From positions 1-11,666 of the forward strand of contig UQGL01000050.1 of the NCBI GenBank assembly GCA_900540595.1: 11,666 nt of DNA, in the 5' to 3' direction. The notes under the pieces were generated by a model. The model worked only from the letters and a program-made list of their open reading frames with translations, had not been told where the DNA came from and ran no database searches. The position numbers were made by a program, and so were the translations under genes. Origin of the DNA: an uncultured Oscillospiraceae bacterium. Lineage in GTDB: Bacteria; Bacillota; Clostridia; Oscillospirales; Ruminococcaceae. Shown one piece after another: positions 1 to 6,612 of the stretch (positions are counted from its first letter, which is position 1; each line of letters begins with the position of its first letter).

Positions 1-4
1 CGCG

Positions 5-31
5 GGCCGATGCAAGCATCGGCCTCTACAG
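5..31. repeat. Palindromic intergenic repeat, copy 1
   Basis: A perfect 9-base inverted repeat (GGCCGATGC at 5-13 and its complement at 16-24) is followed by CTCTACAG. The last 16 bases (16-31) match 6260-6275 at 15 of 16 positions, so this is one of several related intergenic repeats in the window. The unit may continue beyond the left edge. No coding role is seen. Confidence 0.6.
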
Positions 32-70
32 AAACGGCCCGCCGGGATTTTTTCCCAGCGGGCCGTTTTT
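32..70. terminator. Strong intrinsic terminator downstream of acn
   Basis: A perfect 11-bp stem (32-42 with 58-68) has an inner GGGA/TCCC extension and a T loop. On the plus strand it runs into TTTTTCTTT, so it is a good terminator for a gene lying off the left edge. On the minus strand it sits just after the acn stop codon but is followed by only three T residues before C, so it should also close the icd-acn transcript, less ideally. Confidence 0.75.
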
Positions 71-72
71 CT

Positions 73-2319
73 TTAGTTATTCTTGTAATAATTGATGAGG
101 CATCCATCGGCCAGGATCTGCCGCTCGGCATCGGTCATAGCGCCGAGGCTGACTGTAAAGCGAACCACGCCGCCGTCCGGCTTTACGGCGATGGCGGTCA
201 ACTCGTCATCGGCATTCAGCAGCGCCTTGCGCACGCCGGGCAGGTAGACATAATCCCCATTGTCCAGCACAGCGGGGTCCTTCATCAGGAAGGGCAGCAT
301 GCCCCAGTTGATGCAGTTGGAGCGGTAGCGCTTGGTGGCGTACTCGCAGGCAAAGTTGGCTGCGCCGCCCAGCACACGCTGGCAGCTGGCGGCCTGCTCG
401 CGGGCGGAGCCGTCACCGGGCTTGTTGGCGAAGATGGCCGAGCCAATGTTGGTGTTGGCTGCATCGGGCGTGTAGCCCAGCTTCTTCAAATCATCGTAGA
501 CACGCGCGATCTCAGCGGGCAGAGCGCCTGCGCGGCGCTCCTCGTCCAGCGCCTTGACGGCCTTGGCGTTCGGCACATAGGCCGGGTCCTTGCGGGAGAG
601 GGTGAACTCCGCCAGACGCAGCGGGTTCGACCGGAAGGACGATGTCTCGCCCGAGGGGATCAGCTCATCGGTGGTGGTGACAGGGTCGGTGATATAGCTG
701 ACGATCTTGACAAGCAGGTCCTCGGTCAGGGCGGGCTGCTCGGGCCAGTCCTTGATGTTCGGGCCGAATTTCAGCGCGTAATCCGGCTCGGGGCGGCCCC
801 AGCCGTTGTAGACGCGCTTGTCGTAGACGCCCTGCTCAAAGTGGTATTCGGGCAGGGTGTACTCTGCATCGGTCAGCTCACTGGCAGCGGTCAGGTAGCC
901 GCCGTTGGCTGCGGTGGCCGCAATGGAGCGGGCGTCCATCAGCGCCACAGCGCTGATCTGACCCTCGCCGGGCTTCGAACCCTCGCGGTTGGGGAAGTTG
1001 CGGGTCGTGTGGCGGATCGAGAATTCGCCGTTGGCGGGGGTATCGCCCGCGCCGAAGCAGGGGCCGCAGAAGCACTCGCGGAAGATGCCGCCGGCGGAAA
1101 CAATGTCAGCCACCGCGCCGTTTTTGACCAGCTCCAGATAGGTCGGCATACTGTCGGGGTAGACGCTGAGCTTAAACTCGCCGTTGCCGCAGCTTTTGCT
1201 GCGGATAATATCCGCGACCGCGCAGATATTCTCATAGGTGCCGCCGGAGCAGCCGGCCACAACGCCCTGATCCACATAGATGCGGCCATCCTCGCAGATC
1301 TTGCCGACCAAGTCCATCTCGACCTTGCCGCCCAGCTGCTTATTGGCCTGATCCTGAGCAGCCTGCAAAATCTCTTTCGCGTTGGCTTTCAGTTCGCGGA
1401 TCGGGTAAGCGTAGCTGGGATGCATCGGCAGGGCGATCATGCACTCGACCGCAGACAGATCCAGCTCAATGCAGCCGTCATAGTAGGCCACATCGGCAGG
1501 TTTCAGTTCCTTATAGGCCTCGGGGCGGTTGTGCTGCTCAAAGTATTGTTTCGTAACATCGTCAGTCTGCCAGATGGAGGACCAGCAGGTTGTCTCGGTG
1601 GTCATGACATCGATGCCGTTGCGGTAGTCGGCGCTCAGATTGGCAACGCCGGGGCCGACAAACTCCATGACCCTGTTCTTCACATAGCCGTTGGCGTAGG
1701 TGGCGGCCACCAGCGCCAGCGCGACATCATGGGGGCCGACACCGGGGTTGGGCTTGCCGGTCAGATAGATGGCGACCACGCCGGGGTAGGCCATATCGTA
1801 GGTGCGGCCGACCAGCTGCTTTGCCAGCTCTCCGCCGCCCTCGCCGACGGCCATCGTGCCGAGGGCGCCGTAGCGGGTGTGGGAGTCAGAGCCGAGGATC
1901 ATCCGCCCGCAGCCCGACATCATTTCCCGGTTATAGCTGTGGATGACCGCCATGTTCGGCGGGACATAGATGCCGCCGTACTTGTGCGCGGCGGACAGGG
2001 CAAACTGGTGGTCGTCCTCGTTGATAGTGCCGCCGACAGCGCAGAGGCTGTTGTGGCAGTTCGTCATGACATAGGGCAGCGGAAATTCCTTCATGCCGGA
2101 GGCGCGGGCCGTCTGGATGATGCCGACATAGGTAATGTCGTGGCTGGTCATCGAGTCGAATTTCATGCGCAGATCCTGCATGGAATCGCTTGTGTTATGC
2201 GCCTTCAGGATGCCGTAGGCGATGGTGCCTTTTTTGGCTTCGGCCTCGGTCACGCCCGCCGGGGCCGTGGTCTGGGGGACGCCGTTTACAAGATAAACGC
2301 CATGGTCGTGCAGTTTCAT
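73..2319 (-). CDS. acn: Aconitase-family hydratase, probable aconitate hydratase
   Basis: 748 residues; expected to isomerise citrate to isocitrate with a [4Fe-4S] cluster in the cytoplasm. Family signatures in order: GSDSHT (143-148), the presumed cluster ligands Cys357, Cys418 and Cys421 (CGPC at 418-421), the arginine-rich NFPNREGS (441-448), SFRSNP (561-566) at the start of the swivelling C-terminal domain, and GDGSAREQ (635-642), where Ser638 aligns with the catalytic serine of aconitases. It is shorter than AcnA (about 900 residues). Two motifs differ from classical aconitases: the first cluster cysteine is in GCSGG rather than SCTN, and CHNSL (88-92) replaces the usual CDHLI. The start at 2319 is chosen because GGAGGG lies 7 bases upstream; a frame extension to 2451 runs into the repeat element. 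It lies downstream of isocitrate dehydrogenase and close to citrate synthase, which strongly supports the aconitase role. Another hydro-lyase specificity is possible but less likely. Confidence 0.88.
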   Translation of the reverse strand: MKLHDHGVYLVNGVPQTTAPAGVTEAEAKKGTIAYGILKAHNTSDSMQDLRMKFDSMTSHDITYVGIIQTARASGMKEFPLPYVMTNCHNSLCAVGGTINEDDHQFALSAAHKYGGIYVPPNMAVIHSYNREMMSGCGRMILGSDSHTRYGALGTMAVGEGGGELAKQLVGRTYDMAYPGVVAIYLTGKPNPGVGPHDVALALVAATYANGYVKNRVMEFVGPGVANLSADYRNGIDVMTTETTCWSSIWQTDDVTKQYFEQHNRPEAYKELKPADVAYYDGCIELDLSAVECMIALPMHPSYAYPIRELKANAKEILQAAQDQANKQLGGKVEMDLVGKICEDGRIYVDQGVVAGCSGGTYENICAVADIIRSKSCGNGEFKLSVYPDSMPTYLELVKNGAVADIVSAGGIFRECFCGPCFGAGDTPANGEFSIRHTTRNFPNREGSKPGEGQISAVALMDARSIAATAANGGYLTAASELTDAEYTLPEYHFEQGVYDKRVYNGWGRPEPDYALKFGPNIKDWPEQPALTEDLLVKIVSYITDPVTTTDELIPSGETSSFRSNPLRLAEFTLSRKDPAYVPNAKAVKALDEERRAGALPAEIARVYDDLKKLGYTPDAANTNIGSAIFANKPGDGSAREQAASCQRVLGGAANFACEYATKRYRSNCINWGMLPFLMKDPAVLDNGDYVYLPGVRKALLNADDELTAIAVKPDGGVVRFTVSLGAMTDAERQILADGCLINYYKNN

Positions 2320-2341
2320 GGGAGAACCCTCCGTTTTGTTT

Positions 2342-2562
2342 AGATAATAGATAAAAGATAATAGATAATAAAAAGTGTGGAGTTTTCTCCCTTTGGTCGA
2401 AAACGGAAACGTAGGGGCGGGGCTCTGCTCCGCCCGAAAAGTCCGCCACAAGGCACGCGCCCACGGGCGGAGTAGAACCCCGCCCCTACGAGTATTTTTC
2501 GAGCGGCGCGTCAGCGACGCGATCCACCAATTTTATTATTTTTTATCTATTATCTATTATCT
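2342..2562. mobile_element. MITE-like element between icd and acn
   Basis: A 221-bp non-coding block is bounded by imperfect inverted repeats of about 39 bp (2342-2380 and 2524-2562, roughly 33 positions matching by eye). The ends consist of tandem AT-rich heptamers (AGATAAT/AGATAAA), about four on the left and three on the right. The interior is GC-rich and holds the palindrome at 2410-2490 and a small perfect hairpin, CGCGTC-AGC-GACGCG, at 2507-2521. It fills nearly all of the gap between icd and acn, ending 2 bases from the icd stop codon. No transposase is present and no clear target duplication is seen. It may be a non-autonomous element or a composite of simple repeats around a palindromic repeat. 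Confidence 0.55.
2410..2490. repeat. Long GC-rich hairpin inside the MITE-like element
   Basis: The arms 2410-2436 and 2464-2490 are complementary at 25 of 27 positions, around a 27-base loop. The outer end reads CGTAGGGGCGGGG, the same type of end as the repeats at 5-31, 6243-6275 and 11582-11608. In the icd-acn transcript it would fold into a very stable structure and could change the ratio of the two products by stabilising or terminating mRNA; that is inference. Confidence 0.7.
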
Positions 2563-2564
2563 TT

Positions 2565-3557
2565 TTACAGTCTATCAATAACCGCCTGCGTAAATGCCTT
2601 CGTTCCGGCGGTGCCGCCGATATCCGCGGTCACAACCTTGCCCTCGGCGACCTGGGCCAGAATCGCGGCGTTCAGGCGAGCAGCCTTTTCCGTCTCCCCA
2701 AGGTCGTTGAGCATCATCGCAAAGGCCATCAGGATCGCACTGGGGTTGGCCTTGTCCTGCCCGGCAATGTCGGGCGCAGAGCCGTGGACGGCCTCATAGA
2801 TGCGGGTCGTGTCGCCGATGTTGGCGCTGGGCGCAAAGCCCAGACCGCCCACAAGCCCTGCGCAGAGGTCGCTGATAATATCGCCGTAGAGGTTCGGGGC
2901 CACCAATACATCGAACTGCTCCGGCTTCTGCACCAGCTTCATGCAGAGCGCATCAATGATGCAGTCGTCTGCGGTGATCTCGGGATAGTGGGACGCTACC
3001 TCGCGGAAGGTGCGCAGGAACAGGCCGTCCGTCAGCTTCATGATGTTGGCCTTGTGCACCGCCGTGACCTTTTTGCGGCCGTTTTTGCGGGCATAGTCAA
3101 AGGCAAAGCGGCAGATCCTTTCGCACGCAGGGCGGGTGATGAGCTTGACGCCGTTGGCCATCTCGTCATTGACCATATACTCGATGCCCTTGTACAGATC
3201 CTCGGTGTTCTCGCGCACAATGACAAGATCCACATTGTCAAAGCGGGTGGGTACGCCCGGCAGCGTGTGCACAGGGCGCAGGTTTGCGTAGGTGGAAAAG
3301 CGCTGGCGCAGCTGCACATTGATGCTGCGGAAGCCCTTGCCGATGGGGGTAGCCGTGGGGCCCTTGAGCGCCCAGCCGCAGGCCTCGATGGCGTCCAGCG
3401 CGCCGGGGGCGATCAGCTCGCCGCTCTCGGCGGCATATTCGGCACCGGCGGCATATTCCTGCCACTCGATGCCGGTATCCAGCGCGGCGGAGACGGCGCG
3501 CACACTCTCGGCGATTTCACGGCCGATGCCGTCGCCCGGAATCAGAACTGCTTTCAT
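2565..3557 (-). CDS. icd: Isocitrate dehydrogenase, NAD-dependent type
   Basis: 330 residues of the isocitrate/isopropylmalate dehydrogenase family; oxidatively decarboxylates isocitrate to 2-oxoglutarate. Visible features: N-terminal GDGIG (8-12), substrate-loop RSINVQLRQ (77-85) with the Ser/Asn/Arg pattern of isocitrate binders, Arg94, RENTEDLYKGIEY (115-127), catalytic Lys169 in VHKANI, metal-binding aspartates in NLYGDIISD (222-230), and HGSAPDIAG (258-266). The Asp263-Ile264 pair stands where NADP enzymes such as E. coli Icd have Lys-Tyr, so NAD is predicted. The length matches the short NAD-IDH/IPMDH type rather than the 416-residue E. coli type. The start at 3557 gives the canonical MKAVLIPGDG opening, with a purine-rich GGGGAAAG-like site upstream. 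Homoisocitrate or isopropylmalate dehydrogenase is the alternative, but the citrate synthase and aconitase neighbours favour isocitrate. Confidence 0.9.
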   Translation of the reverse strand: MKAVLIPGDGIGREIAESVRAVSAALDTGIEWQEYAAGAEYAAESGELIAPGALDAIEACGWALKGPTATPIGKGFRSINVQLRQRFSTYANLRPVHTLPGVPTRFDNVDLVIVRENTEDLYKGIEYMVNDEMANGVKLITRPACERICRFAFDYARKNGRKKVTAVHKANIMKLTDGLFLRTFREVASHYPEITADDCIIDALCMKLVQKPEQFDVLVAPNLYGDIISDLCAGLVGGLGFAPSANIGDTTRIYEAVHGSAPDIAGQDKANPSAILMAFAMMLNDLGETEKAARLNAAILAQVAEGKVVTADIGGTAGTKAFTQAVIDRL

Positions 3558-3600
3558 AAAAATACTTTCCCCTTTCCCTGTGTTTCTTACAATATACATA

Positions 3601-3629
3601 ATAGTAACCGGTTTGGGGGCGGTTGTCAA
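3601..3629 (-). promoter_or_regulatory. Probable promoter of icd-acn
   Basis: On the minus strand TTGACA (3629-3624), a perfect -35 box, is followed after 17 bases by TACTAT (3606-3601). Transcription would begin near 3594, giving a leader of about 37 bases before the icd start. The -10 box matches the consensus at four of six positions. Confidence 0.65.
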
Positions 3630-3683
3630 TGCGCATTTTTACACATTTCGCGGCAATCTGCCCACCAGCTTAATTATTTAAAG

Positions 3684-3709
3684 TGCCATCTTGGCAATTT
3701 TGCAAAATT
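3684..3709. promoter_or_regulatory. Two adjacent palindromes, candidate operator
   Basis: TGCCA-TCT-TGGCA (3684-3696) is directly followed by the perfect 14-base palindrome AATTTTGCAAAATT (3696-3709). The pair sits 12 bases upstream of the citrate synthase -35 box and about 55 bases upstream of the icd -35 box, so one regulator bound here could act on both transcripts. No regulator is encoded in the window, so the binding protein is unknown. Confidence 0.4.
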
Positions 3710-3721
3710 TTTAAGTTTTTC

Positions 3722-3750
3722 TTGACGAAAGCGCCAATATACTATAAAAT
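3722..3750 (+). promoter_or_regulatory. Probable promoter of citrate synthase
   Basis: TTGACG (3722-3727) is followed after 17 bases by TAAAAT (3745-3750), inside the AT-rich run TATAAAAT. Transcription would begin near 3757 and leave an 80- to 85-base leader. The leader contains a small imperfect hairpin (ACAGG at 3785-3789, CCTGT at 3798-3802) ahead of the ribosome site. Confidence 0.65.
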
Positions 3751-3840
3751 CAATCTATCAGGCACTTGGTGTAAGGGAAGGCCCACAGGGGTATGCGCCT
3801 GTATAAAAATGCAAAGTGTATAGAGAGAGGGGTATCTGCG

Positions 3841-5214
3841 ATGTATTACCCGGACGTCCCGGCCTTGGAGCCGGATGAGTTGAACCTGCTCTGCAATGAA
3901 TATTTAGAGCATAACGCCACGCTGGACCCGCATCTGGCGGACCAGATGGGCGTCAAGCGCGGCCTGCGCAATCTGGACGGCACCGGCGTGCTGGCCGGCA
4001 TCACGAACGTGTCGAACGTCATTGGCTATGACAAGAAGCCGGACGGCACCATCGCGCCCATCCCGGGCCGGCTGGTCTACCGCGGCATCGACATTGACAC
4101 GCTGGCCGCCGCAGCCGACGCCCACGACCGCTTCATGTTTGAGGAGGTCATCTGGCTGCTGCTGTTCGGCTCTCTGCCCACGCAGGAGCAGTATGCCAAG
4201 TTCCGCAAGCTGCTGGAGCATCACCGTGAGCTGCCGCAGGGCTTTGCCGATGACATGATCTTAAACTCGCCGTCCCCCAACCTGATGAACAAGATGGCGC
4301 GGAGCGTGCTGGCCATGTACAGCTACGATGAGCACGCCGAGGACAACAGCCTGCCCAACATCCTGCGCCAGAGCATCAACCTGATCGCCGAGCTGCCCAC
4401 GATGATGGTCAACGCCTACCAGATCAAACGCCGCGTCTACGACCGGTCGAGCATGTACTTCCACCTGCCCACCGAGGGACAGAGCACGGCCGAACATATC
4501 CTGTCCACCTACCGTGCCGACCAGAAGTTCACCCACGAGGAAGCCCGCCTGCTGGACCTGTGTCTGCTGGTGCATGCGGACCACGGCGGCGGCAACTGCT
4601 CGACCTTCACCTGCCGCGTGCTGTCCAGCTCCGGCACCGACACCTACGCAGCCATCTCGGCGGCCATCGGCGCGCTGAAAGGCCCCAAGCACGGCGGCGC
4701 CAACCTGAAGGTCATGCACCAGCTGGATTACATTCTGGAAAATGTCGAGGATCCGTCCAACGACGACGAGGTCCGCGAGTTCCTGCGCAAGATCCTCCGC
4801 AAGGAGCGCGGCGACGGCAGCGGCTTAATTTACGGCATGGGCCACGCGGTTTATACATTGAGCGACCCGCGCGCCCAGATTCTCAAGACCCACGCCAAGA
4901 GCCTTGCCTATAAAAAGGGCTATGATGAGGAATACGAGATGCTGTGCAGCATCGAGCGGCTGGCCCCGCAGGTCTTTGCCGAGGAAAAGCACGGCCCCAA
5001 AAAGGTCTGCGCCAATGTGGACCTGTTCAGCGGCCTGATCTACCGCATGCTGGGCATCAGCGAGGATCTGTACACCCCGCTGTTTGCCATTGCCCGTGTG
5101 CCGGGCTGGTGCGCCCACCGCGTGGAGGAGGTCGAGTTTGCCAACCGCATCATCCGCCCCGCCTACCAGTATGTCGGCAAGCCGCAGGAGTATGTGGCGC
5201 TGGAGGAGAGATAA
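3841..5214 (+). CDS. gltA: Citrate synthase
   Basis: 457 residues; condenses acetyl-CoA with oxaloacetate to citrate, the first step toward 2-oxoglutarate. The predicted catalytic triad is His284 in GPKHGGAN (281-288), His335 in GMGHAVY (332-338) and Asp394 in NVDLFSG (392-398). The conserved HADHGGGN motif (245-252) supplies a further oxaloacetate-binding histidine, and SDPRAQ (341-346) follows the second histidine as usual. An N-terminal extension of roughly 50 residues precedes the core beginning near GVLAGIT, which makes it longer than compact archaeal or Bacillus enzymes (about 370-380). The start at 3841 is preceded by GAGAGGGG at about 8 bases; a frame extension to 3793 has no comparable site. 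It is transcribed away from icd-acn. 2-Methylcitrate synthase is the alternative, but no propionate genes are nearby. Confidence 0.95.
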   Translation: MYYPDVPALEPDELNLLCNEYLEHNATLDPHLADQMGVKRGLRNLDGTGVLAGITNVSNVIGYDKKPDGTIAPIPGRLVYRGIDIDTLAAAADAHDRFMFEEVIWLLLFGSLPTQEQYAKFRKLLEHHRELPQGFADDMILNSPSPNLMNKMARSVLAMYSYDEHAEDNSLPNILRQSINLIAELPTMMVNAYQIKRRVYDRSSMYFHLPTEGQSTAEHILSTYRADQKFTHEEARLLDLCLLVHADHGGGNCSTFTCRVLSSSGTDTYAAISAAIGALKGPKHGGANLKVMHQLDYILENVEDPSNDDEVREFLRKILRKERGDGSGLIYGMGHAVYTLSDPRAQILKTHAKSLAYKKGYDEEYEMLCSIERLAPQVFAEEKHGPKKVCANVDLFSGLIYRMLGISEDLYTPLFAIARVPGWCAHRVEEVEFANRIIRPAYQYVGKPQEYVALEER

Positions 5215-5235
5215 AGTTTATTTCCCGGTGCAGCT

Positions 5236-5372
5236 GCAAAGCCCCTCAGGCCTCGCAAGCTCGGCCAGCTCCCCGCAAAGCGAGGAGCCTTTCTGGCGGC
5301 CTTTGGCCGCAAAGAGCCTCCTCACATAAGTGGGGAGGTGACCGAGCGAAGCGAAGGTCGGAGGGGCTTTGC
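5236..5372. repeat. 137-bp imperfect palindromic element
   Basis: The gap between citrate synthase and the next gene holds one long palindrome centred near 5303. Its ends GCAAAGCCCCTC (5236-5247) and GAGGGGCTTTGC (5361-5372) are perfect complements, and the centre is a perfect hairpin GCGGCC-TTT-GGCCGC (5296-5310). The two arms are recognisably complementary through most of their length with scattered mismatches. The architecture resembles the element at 7376-7515. It could end the citrate synthase transcript by structure, although no long T run follows. It has no coding content. Confidence 0.75.
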
Positions 5373-5409
5373 CCGTTTCCCTCTAGAAGCACGCCCCCCC
5401 AAAATCCCC

Positions 5410-5438
5410 TTGCATTCCCCCGCTGTTTTTGGTATAGT
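5410..5438 (+). promoter_or_regulatory. Probable promoter of the VTT-domain gene
   Basis: TTGCAT (5410-5415) and TATAGT (5433-5438) are separated by 17 bases. The predicted transcription start is near 5445, leaving a leader of about 30 bases that contains the AAGGAG ribosome site at 5459-5464. Confidence 0.65.
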
Positions 5439-5474
5439 ATTTTCTGTTTTTATTCGATAAGGAGATATTTACCC

Positions 5475-6218
5475 ATGTCCGAACATGCCAATACAAGGGA
5501 AAAGCGCCTTGCCGCGCTCGCGGTGGCGGTGGTCGTGCTGGTGACGGTGCTGCTCATTGTGGAGACCTTCCGCCTGCTGCTGCCCGGCCTGTGGAGCGCG
5601 TTTTCCGCCGGGGACGAGCAGGCGCTCAGCGCCTATCTGACCAGTCAGGGGCGGCTGCGCAGCTTTCTGACGCTGTGGTTTCTGGCCGTCGTGCAGGTGC
5701 TTTCCCTCGTCATTCCCGCCATGCCGGTGCAGCTGGCGGCGGGCCTTGCCTATGGGCCGTGGCTCGGCTTTGTGACGAGCTTTTCTGCCTCGGCCGTTGC
5801 CAACCTCACCGTCTTTCTCGCCGCGCGGCGGCTGGCTCCGGTCATCCGCCGCCTGACCGCCGACAATGCCAAGGCCACCAAGCTGCTGAACAGCGTGCGC
5901 AGCAGCAAAGACCCGTGGTTTTACACGATCCTTGCGTTCATCACACCGGGTCTGCCCAACGGCATTATCCCCTACGCCGCCGCCAACGCAGGCATGCGGC
6001 CGAAGCATTTTATCGCCGCCATCTTTATCAGCCTGCCCTTCCCCACCCTGCTGACCTGCGCCGCAGGCAGCTTTATTCTGGAAGGGAACTGGTTTTTCAC
6101 GGTGCTGACCGGCATTGTGCTGTTCAGTTTTGTGGGCATTCTGTTCTTCAACCGCACCCGGCTCATCGCCCGGGCGCACCAACTCAACGATAACCGCAAG
6201 AAAAAAGCCGGGGCATGA
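5475..6218 (+). CDS. TVP38/TMEM64 family (VTT domain) membrane protein
   Basis: 247 residues, strongly hydrophobic. An N-terminal helix spans about 12-37 after a charged start. The VTT/DedA-like core follows: a segment around 63-83 ending in IPAMPVQ (80-86), a glycine- and alanine-rich segment with AAGLAYGPWLGF (88-99), a second proline motif FITPGLPNGIIPY (155-167), then helices at about 177-205 and 206-226. A basic tail (RKKKAGA) is predicted to be cytoplasmic. Proteins with this fold are polytopic inner-membrane proteins linked to lipid scrambling or transport and membrane homeostasis; the substrate here cannot be read from sequence. The start at 5475 is fixed by AAGGAG 10 bases upstream and by a promoter just before it; an in-frame extension back into the citrate synthase gene is not credible. 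It has its own promoter and terminator, so it is probably monocistronic. Confidence 0.85.
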   Translation: MSEHANTREKRLAALAVAVVVLVTVLLIVETFRLLLPGLWSAFSAGDEQALSAYLTSQGRLRSFLTLWFLAVVQVLSLVIPAMPVQLAAGLAYGPWLGFVTSFSASAVANLTVFLAARRLAPVIRRLTADNAKATKLLNSVRSSKDPWFYTILAFITPGLPNGIIPYAAANAGMRPKHFIAAIFISLPFPTLLTCAAGSFILEGNWFFTVLTGIVLFSFVGILFFNRTRLIARAHQLNDNRKKKAGA

Positions 6219-6234
6219 AAGCCTCGGCTTTTTT
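6201..6234. terminator. Bidirectional intrinsic terminator between convergent genes
   Basis: Six A residues (6201-6206) and GCCGGGGC pair with GCCTCGGC and six T residues (6229-6234) around the loop ATGAAA, with one G-T pair in the stem. The VTT gene's stop codon (6216-6218) lies in the loop. A T run follows the hairpin on both strands, so it should terminate both the VTT gene and the converging azlCD transcript. Confidence 0.85.
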
Positions 6235-6242
6235 ATAAAGGT

Positions 6243-6275
6243 TTCCCCTAAGGGGGAAGGCATCGCCCTCTACAG
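6243..6275. repeat. Partial palindromic repeat downstream of azlD
   Basis: TTCCCC-TAAG-GGGGAA (6243-6258) is followed by GGCATCGCCCTCTACAG. The stretch 6260-6275 matches 16-31 at 15 of 16 bases. It looks like a half copy or a relic of the palindromic repeat family, wedged between the terminator and the azlD stop codon. Confidence 0.5.
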
Positions 6276-6279
6276 CGCG

Positions 6280-6612
6280 TCACCCAAACACCATCTGCAC
6301 CAGCACCATATACAGCGCCGTGCCTGCGGCGATGCTCAACAATGTATTCTTCTTCCACAAATGCAGACCTACCACCGCTGCGGCGGCAATAAGTTCCGGC
6401 AGGCCATGGGTCGGGCCGAGCAGGTCCACGCCGCGCAGGCAGTAGACCACCAGCATCGCCATGATGGCGCAGGGCAGCACACCCGCGAGGTAGACAATAA
6501 ACCTTGGTGTGGACCGCCCGCCGCCGAACACCACAAAGGGCAAAAACCGTATCAGCGCCGTCACGCCCGCGACCACCGCCACAAGCAGCGCACCGTGTAC
6601 ATCAAACGGCAT
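6280..6612 (-). CDS. azlD: AzlD, small subunit of branched-chain amino acid exporter
   Basis: 110 residues, a small polytopic membrane protein. Family features are TALIRFLPF (18-26) in the first helix, LPCAIMAMLVVY (46-57), and a C-terminal LHLWKKNTLLSIAAGTALY (83-101) helix pair. AzlD partners with AzlC in a two-component exporter of branched-chain amino acids and toxic analogues such as azaleucine, as known from Bacillus subtilis. The start at 6612 overlaps the 3' end of azlC by 11 bases, with AAGGAGG inside azlC 6 bases upstream, a classic translational coupling arrangement. Exact substrates are inferred from the family. Confidence 0.9.
   Translation of the reverse strand: MPFDVHGALLVAVVAGVTALIRFLPFVVFGGGRSTPRFIVYLAGVLPCAIMAMLVVYCLRGVDLLGPTHGLPELIAAAAVVGLHLWKKNTLLSIAAGTALYMVLVQMVFG

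Noticed and set aside
10..2343. A 777-codon open frame on the plus strand opposite acn
   Set aside because: It is antisense to a clear aconitase-family gene. It results from GC-rich codon use, is low in complexity, has no recognisable motif and has no ribosome site.
2342..2369. CRISPR-like repeats (tandem AGATAAT heptamers)
   Set aside because: The units are only 7 bases, directly tandem and without spacers, so this is a simple-sequence repeat.
2375..2581. A 68-codon plus-strand open frame inside the MITE-like element
   Set aside because: It translates palindromic and AT-repeat sequence and has no start signal or conserved features.
4944..5474. Upstream in-frame extension of the VTT-domain protein into citrate synthase and the palindromic element
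   Set aside because: The extension overlaps the citrate synthase 3' end in another frame and translates repeat DNA. A good promoter and ribosome site directly precede the ATG at 5475.
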